In this document: one piece after another, positions 1-8,500 of the stretch
How the letters are laid out: each line of letters opens with the position of its first letter
Position numbering within the stretch: position 1 is the stretch's first letter
NCBI RefSeq assembly: GCF_018137965.1
Contig: NZ_CP073100.1
Location: 4,103,754 to 4,167,753 of the forward strand
DNA: 64,000 nt
Direction: 5' to 3'
DNA from: Luteolibacter ambystomatis
GTDB taxonomy: Bacteria; Verrucomicrobiota; Verrucomicrobiia; Verrucomicrobiales; Akkermansiaceae
The notes under the pieces: model-generated
The model's input: only the letters and a program-made list of their open reading frames with translations
Database searches by the model: none
What the model was told of the DNA's origin: nothing
Made by a program: the position numbers and the translations under genes

Positions 1-769
1 CAAACGCGGGCGAGCCGGAGAACACCGGGTAATGGCGCAGCGACCTCCCGAATGCCAGGCCGGGGATTCCACGCGGAAGACCCAGTGGCTCCGTCTGGAG
101 CATGGACAGCTTGCACCGGCGGATGCCACTGCGGATGAAAGTTTCCGGAAACAACGTCTGGAACTCCTCGCCCGCGCACACCAGCACGTGCGGAGCCTGG
201 AAGCGATCCCCGGACGCGGTATGCACCGTGCAGCCTTCCTCAATCCGCACGACGGTGGTGGACGGAAAATAACCGAGCCCTTTCCGATCCCGCAGCCACT
301 CCAGCCAACAGGCGACGAAGATCCGCGGCTCCAACGCGGCCGCATCCGGAAACGCCAGCGCGCCCTGCATGCCATCCTTCAACAAGCGGGGATGATGCCG
401 GATCGCATCCCGCGGTTCCAGCATCCGGCAGTTCAACCCGTAGTCTCCGGCTTTGGTTTCAAAGTCCGCGAGCACGGCGGCCTCCACAGCCGTCTCCGCC
501 ACCAGCAGCGAGCCGCATGGGTTCCAGCCGAAATGGAATTCATCCGACAGCGTCCGATAGATCTCCGCCGTCCTCAGACCGAGAGGGATCGATGCCAGAT
601 CCGGCGCGATGAACGGCCATGCGAGGCCGAAGTTCCGCACCGAACCACCATTCGGACGGGAGAAACGCTCGAACAAGGCGACACGCTTCCCCTGTGCAAG
701 CAGCGCCGACGCGAACGAAGCTCCAAGGATTCCGCCGCCGACAATAATGTGATCCCAAGACTGCTTCAT
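1..769 (-). CDS. FAD-dependent oxidoreductase (DAO family, TIGR03364/HpnW-like), 3' end outside window
   Basis: This gene starts at the ATG whose complement is at 767-769 and runs off the left edge, so about 256 N-terminal residues are visible. It opens with a dinucleotide-binding Rossmann motif (IIVGGGILGASFA, then VALFE ending the second strand), typical of glycine/D-amino-acid oxidase (DAO) flavoproteins. The region RNFGLAWPF and the overall pattern resemble the TIGR03364 clade, known for its frequent linkage to phosphonate catabolism genes. It starts 19 bases after the stop of the upstream phosphatase-superfamily gene on the same strand, so the three minus-strand genes probably form an operon. 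The substrate would be an amine or amino-phosphonate, which is inferred from family and context only. No signal peptide is visible, so it is probably cytoplasmic. Confidence 0.8.
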   Translation of the reverse strand, partial: MKQSWDHIIVGGGILGASFASALLAQGKRVALFERFSRPNGGSVRNFGLAWPFIAPDLASIPLGLRTAEIYRTLSDEFHFGWNPCGSLLVAETAVEAAVLADFETKAGDYGLNCRMLEPRDAIRHHPRLLKDGMQGALAFPDAAALEPRIFVACWLEWLRDRKGLGYFPSTTVVRIEEGCTVHTASGDRFQAPHVLVCAGEEFQTLFPETFIRSGIRRCKLSMLQTEPLGLPRGIPGLAFGRSLRHYPVFSGSPAF

Positions 770-788
770 GCGGATCGGAGAAGCCGCA

Positions 789-1808
789 TCAGGACTTCGG
801 TTTTTCCAATGGCGTCCCCACGGTCGCGGGCTTGCCGAGGCCGAAGGTGCCCGGCTCCCAGCCCCACTCCGCTTTCACCGGCACTCCGAGGAACTCGAAA
901 ACCGTGGCCGGAACCACGTGCTGGCCCGGCGTTTCATCGACGATGCCGCGGCCCGAGCTGCCCTTGCCCGCCACGATCATCGGAATGGTGCGCTCGCCTT
1001 CGGATTGGCCGCCGTGCGAGCGGCCGTTGCCGCCGTGATCCGTGACCACGATCACCAGCCAGCTCTCCTTGGCAATCTGCGGCCGCGCTTTCACGGCATC
1101 CATCACCTGAGCGACCAGACCATCAACGTGCTCGATGGCGGAAAGGTAGGCCGGATTGTCGGTGGCGAAGCCGGTGGAGTGTCCCGCGCCATCCACCTGC
1201 GAATAGTGGAGGAACATCACATCCGGATTGCCGGTCTTCAGCAGCTCCGCGGCCTGGCGGGATACTTCCTCATCCTTCACGAGGTAGTCCTTGCCCGGAG
1301 CCGCCACGTGCATGTCGAAGTACTGGGTCTGGGGCGCGATCATGTAGGTCTCGATCCAGGGCCAGCTCGTAATCGAAGCAATGCTCGCCGAGGGAACGGC
1401 TTCCTTCAGATACTTCGCGAAATGGGGGGCCGCCTTGGATTGGTAGGAGCCACCCTTCGGCACCGGCTGCTGGTCGCAGGGATTGGTGCCATTGCCCACC
1501 ACGCCGTGTTTGTTGGTGTAGGTGCCGGTGAGCAGCGTGGTCCAGCCGGGACCGCTGATGGTCGGCTGCTTGGTCGGACCGTTCAGGTCGCCACCAGCCA
1601 CCGACTTCATCGTGGCCGTACCGGTCTTCGCGAGGTTCTGAAGGACCGGAGCCTTCGCCGCCTGGAAGGCATCCGAGCGCAGGCCGTCGATGCCAACGAT
1701 CAGCACGTGCCTGCCTTTGAAATCGTTGGCCGTGCCCGGCCCTGGAGCCGCCGCAGCCAGTGTCGGAAGAAGCGCGCAGAGCGGAACAAGAAGGTGTTTC
1801 ATATTCAT
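789..1808 (-). CDS. secreted alkaline phosphatase family protein (type I phosphodiesterase/nucleotide pyrophosphatase-like)
   Basis: A protein of about 339 residues starting at ATG 1808 (a second ATG lies at 1802). It begins with a Sec signal peptide (MKHLLVPLCALLPTLAAAA). The metal-binding and nucleophile signatures of the alkaline phosphatase superfamily are present in order: VGIDGLRSDA (metal Asp), QPTISGPGWTTLLTG (nucleophile Thr), HYSQVDGAGHSTGF (Asp/His) and VTDHGGNGRSHGG (Asp/His/His). These fit a two-metal nucleotide pyrophosphatase/phosphodiesterase that cleaves phosphomono- or diesters outside the cytoplasm. It is a close paralogue of the next gene upstream and lies 19 bases before the FAD oxidoreductase. 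A phosphonate-hydrolase role is possible because PhnA belongs to the same superfamily, but the sequence does not settle it. Confidence 0.85.
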   Translation of the reverse strand: MNMKHLLVPLCALLPTLAAAAPGPGTANDFKGRHVLIVGIDGLRSDAFQAAKAPVLQNLAKTGTATMKSVAGGDLNGPTKQPTISGPGWTTLLTGTYTNKHGVVGNGTNPCDQQPVPKGGSYQSKAAPHFAKYLKEAVPSASIASITSWPWIETYMIAPQTQYFDMHVAAPGKDYLVKDEEVSRQAAELLKTGNPDVMFLHYSQVDGAGHSTGFATDNPAYLSAIEHVDGLVAQVMDAVKARPQIAKESWLVIVVTDHGGNGRSHGGQSEGERTIPMIVAGKGSSGRGIVDETPGQHVVPATVFEFLGVPVKAEWGWEPGTFGLGKPATVGTPLEKPKS

Positions 1809-1881
1809 GGAACCATAACTACGGGATTCATGGTAGATATTCGCTGGCAAAAACCCCTTTGTGATTGGCAGGGAAAAGGAA

Positions 1882-2868
1882 TCAGGACTTCGGCTGGCCC
1901 TTTGCCGAGGAGACGATCACCGGCTTCTGGAGCCCGAAGGTGCCGGGCTCCCATCCCCACTCCGCCTTCACCGGCACGCCGAGGTATTGGAAGGTGGTGG
2001 CAGGCACCACGAACTGACCCGGCGTTTCCTTCGAGACACCCAGCTTCGGCACGGAACGCCCGGCCACGATCATGGGGATGGTGCGCTCTTCCGGCGATTG
2101 ACCGCCGTGGGACGTGCCCTTGCCGCCGTGGTCGGTGGTGAGGATCACCATCCAGCTTTCCTTGGCATACTGCGGGCGTTTCTTCACCGAGGCCATGATC
2201 TCGCCCACCAGTCCGTCCACGGTGGTGATCGCGGTCATGTACTTCGGATTCTCCGTGGAGAAGCCGGTGGAGTGCCCCGCGCCATCGACCTGGTCGAAAT
2301 GCACGAAGATCACATCCGGGTTCGCTTTGGCCAGATAGTCGAGCGCCTTCGCTTTCACGTCGGCATCCCGCTCGGGATACGCCTTGCCGATGCCCTTCTC
2401 ATGGTGATCCACCGCATCCGGCTGGGCGGCGATGAGGTAGTCCTCGATCCAATTCCAACTGGTGAAGGACGCGACGCAGGCGGTCGGCACGGTTTCCTTG
2501 AGACGCCTGGCGAAGTGGGGAGCCTTCTCGACCTGGTAGATGCCAGGCTTCATCGAGTTGCCGGAAACACCATGCTTGTCGATGCAAGTGCCGGTGAGAA
2601 TCGAGGTCCAGCCGGGGCCGCTGATGGTCGGCTGATGGGTCGGGCCTTCTTCCGCTCCACCCGCCACCGCGGTCCATGTGACCGAGCCCGCCTTGGCCAG
2701 ACCTTGGATGACCGGTGCCTTCGCCGCCTTGAGTGCATCGGATCGCAGGCCATCGATGCCGATGATGAGCACGCGCTTGCCGTGGAAGTCGTTGGCATCG
2801 CCGGGACCGGGATCGGCCCACACGGCGGGAGCAAGTGCCACGAGGCAAGGAAGAATGCGGTTCATCAT
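1882..2868 (-). CDS. secreted alkaline phosphatase family protein, paralogue of 789-1808
   Basis: About 328 residues from ATG 2868 (or the adjacent ATG at 2865). A longer in-frame opening upstream to 2970 lacks signal-peptide character, whereas the chosen start gives MMNRILPCLVALAPAVWA, a good Sec signal. It carries the same superfamily motifs as its neighbour: IGIDGLRSDALKAAKAP, QPTISGPGWTSILTG with the nucleophile Thr, HFDQVDGAGHSTGF and TTDHGGKGTSHGG. The two proteins can be aligned along their whole length, including the C-terminal VKAEWGWEPGTFGL segment, so they are a tandem duplication. Transcription runs from this gene through the second phosphatase into the FAD oxidoreductase. The substrate is unknown. 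Confidence 0.85.
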   Translation of the reverse strand: MMNRILPCLVALAPAVWADPGPGDANDFHGKRVLIIGIDGLRSDALKAAKAPVIQGLAKAGSVTWTAVAGGAEEGPTHQPTISGPGWTSILTGTCIDKHGVSGNSMKPGIYQVEKAPHFARRLKETVPTACVASFTSWNWIEDYLIAAQPDAVDHHEKGIGKAYPERDADVKAKALDYLAKANPDVIFVHFDQVDGAGHSTGFSTENPKYMTAITTVDGLVGEIMASVKKRPQYAKESWMVILTTDHGGKGTSHGGQSPEERTIPMIVAGRSVPKLGVSKETPGQFVVPATTFQYLGVPVKAEWGWEPGTFGLQKPVIVSSAKGQPKS

Positions 2869-2959
2869 GGCCCGAGGATACGGAACACCGGAGCAGGGAT
2901 CGCTTACGATGTTCCCCAATTCATTGACATTTCCGCCACACCAGCATGCCAACCTGCTT

Positions 2960-2976
2960 GCAATAGTCACTATTGC
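2960..2976. promoter_or_regulatory. 17-bp perfect palindrome between divergent genes (candidate operator)
   Basis: GCAATAG-TCA-CTATTGC is a perfect inverted repeat with 7-bp arms and a 3-bp centre. It lies in the 180-bp gap between the divergently transcribed phosphatase gene (start 2868) and the Verru_Chthon A-like gene (start 3049). Size and position suit a dimeric repressor or activator site. No regulator gene is adjacent and no second copy was noticed, so this is only a candidate. Confidence 0.3.
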
Positions 2977-3048
2977 GTGGCGTTTTAGCCAATACCTTTC
3001 GCAAGGCTGCCATGGTCATACTCCTGCCACACCGGCATACCGGAGAGC

Positions 3049-6000
3049 ATGATGACCTCTCGCGTTCATGCCATGCCTCCACGGCGTGTGGTTCCAAGAC
3101 GGGGATTCTCTCTGGTAGTGGTGCTCATGATGATGATGCTTCTGGCGGTTCTCGCCCTGGGCTTGTTATCCTTGTCCACGATCGAGCTGCGACGCAGTGC
3201 CGCGGGGACCGCCAGAGCCATCGCGAGAGCGAACGCCCGGCTCGCCCTGCAACTGGCGATCGGCTCCTTGCAGAAAAACCTGGGGCCGGATGGCCGGGTC
3301 TGTGCCACTGCTTCCCTGTTCGACAGTGATCCCGCTTCACCCGGAGTCGAGGGCGTGAATCATCCCCACTGGACCGGGGTCTGGTCCGCCTCAAAGCCGG
3401 ATACCAAGGGCGGCATGGTCACGCCAATCAAACGCGACGACTCCGATGGCGGCCTGCGCGATGAACGCGCCACCGGCGGCTGGCCCCGCACCGAGACGCT
3501 CGACTGGCTGGTGAGCCGGCCCGCAGGCATGGCGACACCGGACCCCCGCACCATCAGCCGGGAGGGCGATTGGATCCGCCTCGTATCCACCGGCACCGAC
3601 AAGGACGACGTGTGGGTTCCCTCCGTCGCGGTCGGGGATTCATCCGCCGGCCGCTATGCCTGGTGGGTCGGAGACGAGGGAGGAAAGGCCAAGGTCAACC
3701 TCCCCGATGGCTGGGCTGGCAAGCTTCCCGACCCCGCCAATCCCGGCAATGGCGGCTACAACCATTGGCTCGCCTCCCAGAAGAACGAGCCGGTGCTGGT
3801 CGATCCTTCCCTCCACATCGAGGAAGCGAAGAAGGCCAAGGTGGTCACGCTCCGCAACCAACAGCTCGGCTCGACCGCCACCCCGGAAGCGATCAAGGGG
3901 AAGTTCCACGACTTCACCACCACCTCGCTCGGATTGCCGGTGGACGTGGCGCACGCCCGCCTGAAACGCGATCTCACCGCGTATTTCGCCAGTGATGGCT
4001 CGATCCCTGACCTGGGCGGCAGCGGCAAGGTGACTTCCCCCGGCATCGCGGATGACGATCGTCTCGTCGGACCTGCCAATCCCGCCGCCGCGGCGCGCGA
4101 GGGAGTCAACTGGGCCGACACCCGACACCAGACATCGGCACCCCGTTTCGGCCTGCTCCGCCGCTGGTCCCGATACGCCTCCATCTATGCGATGGAAGCC
4201 GGGAACATGGCCATCGCCCAACCCAAGGCGGAGAACCCTCCGCTGCTCAACAGCGACGATTCCTACGACGGCACCAACAAGGTTCCGGTGGCGATCGGCC
4301 AGTTCGACACGCCCTCGGTTTCCCCCGTGCTGGTGGAGGGCTCGATCTACTACCAGCTCGTGGCCGAAAACTCCGGCACCGCCACCGCGGCCTCCTGGCA
4401 ACTCCGTGCGCACATCTATCCGCGTGTGGTGATTTGGAATCCCTACAATCTCGCCCTGCAGATCCCGGCGAGTTCCCTGATGCTCCACACCAACGGCGGC
4501 AAGACGGTGGAACTCACCATGGCGGATGGCACCAAGAGCAGCCGCACGTTGAGCTGGGCCTCAGGCGGCGCCCTCGCCGGGGCCTTCTACTTCGGTCTCA
4601 ATGCGATCACCTTGAAACCCGGTGCCTGCGCGGTTTTCTCACCCACGCAGCAGACGGCCTACAACGGTGGCAATCCCGGGGCGAATCTCTTGTCCGCCTC
4701 GGTACCACCCTCACCCGACCGCGGGTTCACCGTGGCAATCGGTTCTCCGGGAGCGGTCCAACCCATCCAGTTCCGCGAGGCACCCACCGGCTTCCAGGCA
4801 CAGGACTACCGGATGCTGTGGAAGAACGGGTCGTCCGGTTCCACGGCGGCATTCCAATCACTGCCGCAGCTTTCCTTCGTCTCCTGCTCAATGCAGTACG
4901 GGGATGACAACGAGGTGCCGGTGGAGTGGAGCAACAGCACGCCGGTACCGATCCAAGCCGTCACCGGCACCAGCTATCCGGTCGTTTCCATCCCTGATGT
5001 CCGCACGCGCGATGGCTTCCGCCTGCGCTGGTTCACGGAAACGCCTTCGAACAAGATCGGCTCCGGCTCGCTGGCGAACACCAACCACTTCGACATCGCC
5101 CCGCTCGGCAACTGGAACCCGCGCGCGACCTACACGCTGCGGACGCCGTATGAGAACGTGACCGATGTCGCGCCGCAGTTTTTCGGAGCCTATACCCGGG
5201 ATCTCTTCGATGGCGCCGTGTCCTGGGGTGAGATGATGCCGGTGCCGAAAGACGGCATCCAGCAGACTTGGCCCTTCGGACAGGCGATCGAGTCTCCTGG
5301 TCCGCTGGTGCTCTTCGATGTGCCACGCAAGGAAACAGGGATCGCGTCGCTCGCCCAGTTCCAGCACGCGAAGCTTTCCGAATTCATCTGGCATCCCTCG
5401 TATGCGGTAGGGAACTCGCTGCCGGATCCGAGATTGGAGGACCGGACCGACCGCTCCGCACCGGTCGCCCGGGATGGCTCCGAGAAGGCGATGAATGGCT
5501 GGACCAAGGCCATGCTGGGCTATGCTTCCGGACGCACGGGCGGCAGCCAGGGCAACGAGCAGTGGGCCTTCTACGCCCGTTGGAGCATCGGCAACCTTCC
5601 CGCCACCGACGCCGTGGTCCACGATCTGTCCTACGAGGTGAACCGTAATTTGTGGGATGACTTCTTCCTTTCCACCGGCAGCCAGGCGGAGAAGCAGTCA
5701 TTCATCGCCTCCGGTGCCGCATTGCCCAATGGCCGCATGCGGCTGGTGAACCGGGCCGGCTCCGCGGACCAGGTGCGCGCGGACCTCTCCGACTTCCACC
5801 GCGCCGCATCCCGGCTCGCCATCGACGGAGCCTTCAACGTGAACTCCACGAGCGTGGCGGCTTGGAAAGCGGTGCTAGGCGGCACGCGCGGCACCAGCAC
5901 CTCCGCGGAGAGCACCATTTTCCCACGCCTGCTCAATGCTCCGGCCGGAGAATGGAAAACCGGAACCGCCGCCAATGGCAAGGAGGCCTGGGGCGGCAGC

Positions 6001-6576
6001 CGGATTCTCGATGACGGCGAGGTGGGCCGCCTCGCGGAAGCGATCGTGACCGAGGTGAAGAAGCGCGGCCCGTTCCTCTCGCTCTCCGACTTCGTCAACC
6101 GCCGGCTCGCCAAGGATGACACCGGCAAGGCCGGAGCACTGGAAGCCGCGATCCGGAGCGCGGGGCTCAATTCGTCCTTCGAACAGGCCTACCCACTGGT
6201 GCGCGACAAGCTGAAGGACTATGCGGACACGCTGGACAACATCCCCGACGGCACCCGCCTCGATCCGCAGCTCATGCCCTCCAGCAAGGCCTGGGGAGCA
6301 CCCGCCTACCTGACCCAGGCGGACATCCTCCAGCCGCTCGGCCCGCAGCTCAGCGCCCGTTCCGACACGTTCGTGATCCGCAGCTACGGTGATTCCCGTA
6401 GTTCCTCCGGCACCATCGAGGCTCGCGCCTGGTGCGAGGCGGTGGTGCAGCGCCTGCCCGAACCGGTGACTCCGGACAGCACCGGCCTGAACCCGCTCGA
6501 TCCCGGCGGCCGCAACGACTTCGGACGCCGCTTCATCATCACCGGCTTCCGCTGGCTGAACTCCTCCGACATCTGA
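3049..6576 (+). CDS. Verru_Chthon cassette protein A-like, prepilin-type N-terminus
   Basis: A protein of up to 1175 residues. Two ATGs (3049, 3052) follow a GGAGAG at 3042-3047; a later in-frame ATG at 3073 is also possible. Near residue 17 there is a class-III-like leader, RRGFSLVVVLMM, followed by a long hydrophobic helix and STIELRRS. This is the pattern of the large Verru_Chthon cassette protein A, known in Verrucomicrobiota, usually with smaller prepilin partners B, C and D. The rest is a large, probably extracytoplasmic domain rich in Gly, Ser, Thr and Pro, ending in a segment about validating rows and columns of unknown meaning (SGTIEARAWCEAVVQR). The +5 position is Val rather than Glu. 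The expected B-D genes are not next to it. A second secreted protein follows after 3 bases. Function is unknown; a surface or secretion role is inferred. Confidence 0.75.
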   Translation: MMTSRVHAMPPRRVVPRRGFSLVVVLMMMMLLAVLALGLLSLSTIELRRSAAGTARAIARANARLALQLAIGSLQKNLGPDGRVCATASLFDSDPASPGVEGVNHPHWTGVWSASKPDTKGGMVTPIKRDDSDGGLRDERATGGWPRTETLDWLVSRPAGMATPDPRTISREGDWIRLVSTGTDKDDVWVPSVAVGDSSAGRYAWWVGDEGGKAKVNLPDGWAGKLPDPANPGNGGYNHWLASQKNEPVLVDPSLHIEEAKKAKVVTLRNQQLGSTATPEAIKGKFHDFTTTSLGLPVDVAHARLKRDLTAYFASDGSIPDLGGSGKVTSPGIADDDRLVGPANPAAAAREGVNWADTRHQTSAPRFGLLRRWSRYASIYAMEAGNMAIAQPKAENPPLLNSDDSYDGTNKVPVAIGQFDTPSVSPVLVEGSIYYQLVAENSGTATAASWQLRAHIYPRVVIWNPYNLALQIPASSLMLHTNGGKTVELTMADGTKSSRTLSWASGGALAGAFYFGLNAITLKPGACAVFSPTQQTAYNGGNPGANLLSASVPPSPDRGFTVAIGSPGAVQPIQFREAPTGFQAQDYRMLWKNGSSGSTAAFQSLPQLSFVSCSMQYGDDNEVPVEWSNSTPVPIQAVTGTSYPVVSIPDVRTRDGFRLRWFTETPSNKIGSGSLANTNHFDIAPLGNWNPRATYTLRTPYENVTDVAPQFFGAYTRDLFDGAVSWGEMMPVPKDGIQQTWPFGQAIESPGPLVLFDVPRKETGIASLAQFQHAKLSEFIWHPSYAVGNSLPDPRLEDRTDRSAPVARDGSEKAMNGWTKAMLGYASGRTGGSQGNEQWAFYARWSIGNLPATDAVVHDLSYEVNRNLWDDFFLSTGSQAEKQSFIASGAALPNGRMRLVNRAGSADQVRADLSDFHRAASRLAIDGAFNVNSTSVAAWKAVLGGTRGTSTSAESTIFPRLLNAPAGEWKTGTAANGKEAWGGSRILDDGEVGRLAEAIVTEVKKRGPFLSLSDFVNRRLAKDDTGKAGALEAAIRSAGLNSSFEQAYPLVRDKLKDYADTLDNIPDGTRLDPQLMPSSKAWGAPAYLTQADILQPLGPQLSARSDTFVIRSYGDSRSSSGTIEARAWCEAVVQRLPEPVTPDSTGLNPLDPGGRNDFGRRFIITGFRWLNSSDI

Positions 6577-6579
6577 TCC

Positions 6580-7359
6580 ATGAAAGCCACCCTGTCCCTG
6601 CTGCTCGTTTTCACCGGTCTTCTGCACGCGGAAGAAGCGCCTGCCGAGGCCGCCAAACATGGCCCGCCGATGCGGTTGCTCGCACTCGGAGAGCCGCCGC
6701 CCTTCCGTCAGGAGGTGCGCGGTGACCGGCGCGTGGAGTTGGAAGCGGAGAAAGGCGCGTTGCCTCCCCACCAGATCTCCATCGCCGAATGCCCAGTGGT
6801 ACCTCTCGCGCTCTGCCAACCCGCTCCGCTCGCTCATGTGCCACCGGCTCCAACCGTGACGCTTCTCGACAAGGCGGCCAAATGGATATCCCTGGACATT
6901 CCGGAAGCACTGCGCGCGAAACCAAAGCTCGCCCTCTTCTGGCGTGATCCCGGCAAGACCTGGGACACGCCGCGCAGCCTGCTGCTCGATGACAGCGCGG
7001 AAGCCTTCCCCGCCGGGCAGGTGCGTTTCGTCAATCTGCTGCCGACGGTCGCCGCCATCAAGATCGGTGAGACGACCCAGGAACTTGCGGCTGGAAAGGT
7101 TTGGCTGTGTCCCGCACCCTCCGCAGGCAAGGCCCTTCAGATCGCCTTCCGTTCCTCCGATGGCACCTGGATGCCGATTCATGCCGCCACCTTCGAGCCA
7201 GCCCAGGCGGGCATGCGGATGGAGGTGATCGTCTATCGCGCGGACACCGATACCGCCCGCCGTCCTGCAAAGGCGCTGGTCCTGCGCGGTCCTGCCACCA
7301 CCGCGAATGACAAGGCTGCGGCCAATGGTGGAACGATGACGGCGGCCAACGGACAGTGA
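6580..7359 (+). CDS. secreted protein of unknown function, partner of Verru_Chthon A-like gene
   Basis: 259 residues with an N-terminal Sec signal (MKATLSLLLVFTGLLHAEEA). The ATG lies 3 bases after the stop of the Verru_Chthon A-like gene, so the two are very probably co-transcribed and translationally coupled. The body contains two or three beta-rich stretches with Pro-rich connections and ends in a low-complexity Ala/Asn/Gly tail. No catalytic motif was recognised. In other Verru_Chthon loci a small secreted protein often sits beside the large A protein, so a structural or assembly partner is a reasonable guess. Confidence 0.7.
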   Translation: MKATLSLLLVFTGLLHAEEAPAEAAKHGPPMRLLALGEPPPFRQEVRGDRRVELEAEKGALPPHQISIAECPVVPLALCQPAPLAHVPPAPTVTLLDKAAKWISLDIPEALRAKPKLALFWRDPGKTWDTPRSLLLDDSAEAFPAGQVRFVNLLPTVAAIKIGETTQELAAGKVWLCPAPSAGKALQIAFRSSDGTWMPIHAATFEPAQAGMRMEVIVYRADTDTARRPAKALVLRGPATTANDKAAANGGTMTAANGQ

Positions 7360-7370
7360 AGACTGAAGAA

Positions 7371-7396
7371 CGCAAGGCGGGAGCCTCACGCTACTA
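7371..7396 (-). repeat. REP-like hairpin overlapping the stop codon of the metallophosphoesterase gene
   Basis: Read on the minus strand this is TAGTAGCGTGAGGCTCCCGC followed by CTTGCG. It matches the repeat family at 9792-9816, 58942-58968, 59025-59051 and, more distantly, 17710-17732. The two arms (GTGAGGC and GCCTTGC) pair with one G-T pair. It begins at the TAG stop (7394-7396) of the minus-strand gene, so it forms the 3' end of that transcript. Confidence 0.65.
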
Positions 7397-8365
7397 GGAA
7401 ATGCGCTCCTTCACCTCGGTGATGGAGGGCTTGAGCCAATCGTTCTCCACCTCGTCGGACTTGTAGCCAAGCTCCTGGGGCGAGGGGCCGTCCCACTCGC
7501 CTTTCATGCCGCGCATGGTGAACGTGCCTGCGGCCGGATCGATCTCCAGCATGGTGAAAATGGGCTTCTTGTAGCCCGCATTGTAGGCGTAGAGCGGGAA
7601 GGTCTTCGCCAGCTCCGGGTCCGCCTTGCCCTTCTTCCAATTACCACCCATGTAGTAATAAGAAGCGGAGTTCACGTGGATGTAAGGGATGCCGTTGATC
7701 ACGCGCTCGTGGTCGATGTGCCAGTGGCCGTTGAAGCAAGCGGCCACCTTGCGCCTGCCGTCCGGCGTCTTCGCGGCTTCCAGGATGGCGCGCACCGCCT
7801 CCTGGTTATCGATGCACATCGGACGCTCGAAGCTCTGGTGGGAGAAGATGAAGGTGCTGAGCTTCGTTTTTTCCAGATCCTCCTTCAGCCATGCGACCTG
7901 GTCATCGGCGAGGTAGTGCGGATAGCCGCCTTTCCAACCGGCGGGGCGGTCGTTGCCATCGAGCACGATGAAGTGGAACCCGCCGAGGTCGAAGGAATAG
8001 TAGCGGGCCTGCATGCTCCAGAACACCATGGTCTGCTCGCGCTTGAAGCCGCCGTCCATGTCGTGGTTGCCCAGCACGTGGTACTTCGGCCCGGTGAAGG
8101 CATTGAAGATGTCGGTGAAGGCGCGGTTCGCGGGCTTCGGCTGGCAGAAGTCGCCGAGCTGCATGATGGCATCCGCCTTCACCTGATCCATCGCCGCCAT
8201 GAAGGCCTTCAGGCGCTCATCCGCATCCGGCACCAGGTCCTTGTGGATGTCCGTGATCATGCCGATTCGGATCTTCTTCGCGGAAGATCCCGCGGCCAGC
8301 AGCGGCAACGGATAGGTGGCCGAGACAGCAAGGGCGGCTTTGAGAAACTGGCGGCGGGTGTTCAT
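7394..8365 (-). CDS. secreted calcineurin-like metallophosphoesterase (Tat signal)
   Basis: 323 residues. The start at ATG 8365 is chosen because an AGGAAA ribosome-binding site lies 6-7 bases upstream and because it exposes a twin-arginine signal, NTRRQFLKAALAVSAT. The calcineurin-type metal ligands are all visible: MITDIHKD (D-x-H), MQLGDF (GD), LGNHDMDGG (GNHD), SHQSF (His) and NGHWHIDH (GHxH). This predicts a two-metal phosphatase or phosphodiesterase exported folded by the Tat system. Its substrate cannot be read from the sequence; similar Verrucomicrobiota and Planctomycetes proteins are annotated only as metallophosphatases. It is the last gene of the minus-strand block 7394-12599, but a strong terminator separates it from the neighbouring kinase gene. 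Confidence 0.88.
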   Translation of the reverse strand: MNTRRQFLKAALAVSATYPLPLLAAGSSAKKIRIGMITDIHKDLVPDADERLKAFMAAMDQVKADAIMQLGDFCQPKPANRAFTDIFNAFTGPKYHVLGNHDMDGGFKREQTMVFWSMQARYYSFDLGGFHFIVLDGNDRPAGWKGGYPHYLADDQVAWLKEDLEKTKLSTFIFSHQSFERPMCIDNQEAVRAILEAAKTPDGRRKVAACFNGHWHIDHERVINGIPYIHVNSASYYYMGGNWKKGKADPELAKTFPLYAYNAGYKKPIFTMLEIDPAAGTFTMRGMKGEWDGPSPQELGYKSDEVENDWLKPSITEVKERIS

Positions 8366-8446
8366 GGCGTTTCCTGTTTTACGGCAGGATATCACTTCCC
8401 TCGCGTGCATTTTCACGATTCCCGATGGCAAAACCGCCGGAATGCA

Positions 8447-8480
8447 AAAAGGCCGCCGTCACGGAGGACGGCGGCCTTTT
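8447..8480 (-). terminator. strong, near-symmetric rho-independent terminator
   Basis: A perfect 14-bp stem (AAAAGGCCGCCGTC, loop of 6, GACGGCGGCCTTTT) lies 20 bases past the stop of the sugar kinase gene at 8501. On the minus strand the right arm ends in five T, so it terminates the kinase transcript. Because the left arm starts with A-residues it could also act on plus-strand transcription. Confidence 0.9.
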
Positions 8481-8500
8481 GAAATCCGAAGTGGAAGAAC

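Noticed and set aside
32..1045. Plus-strand open frame of 337 codons at the left end.
   Set aside because: It is the complement of the FAD oxidoreductase and phosphatase genes and is very rich in Arg, a sign of shadow frames in high-GC DNA.
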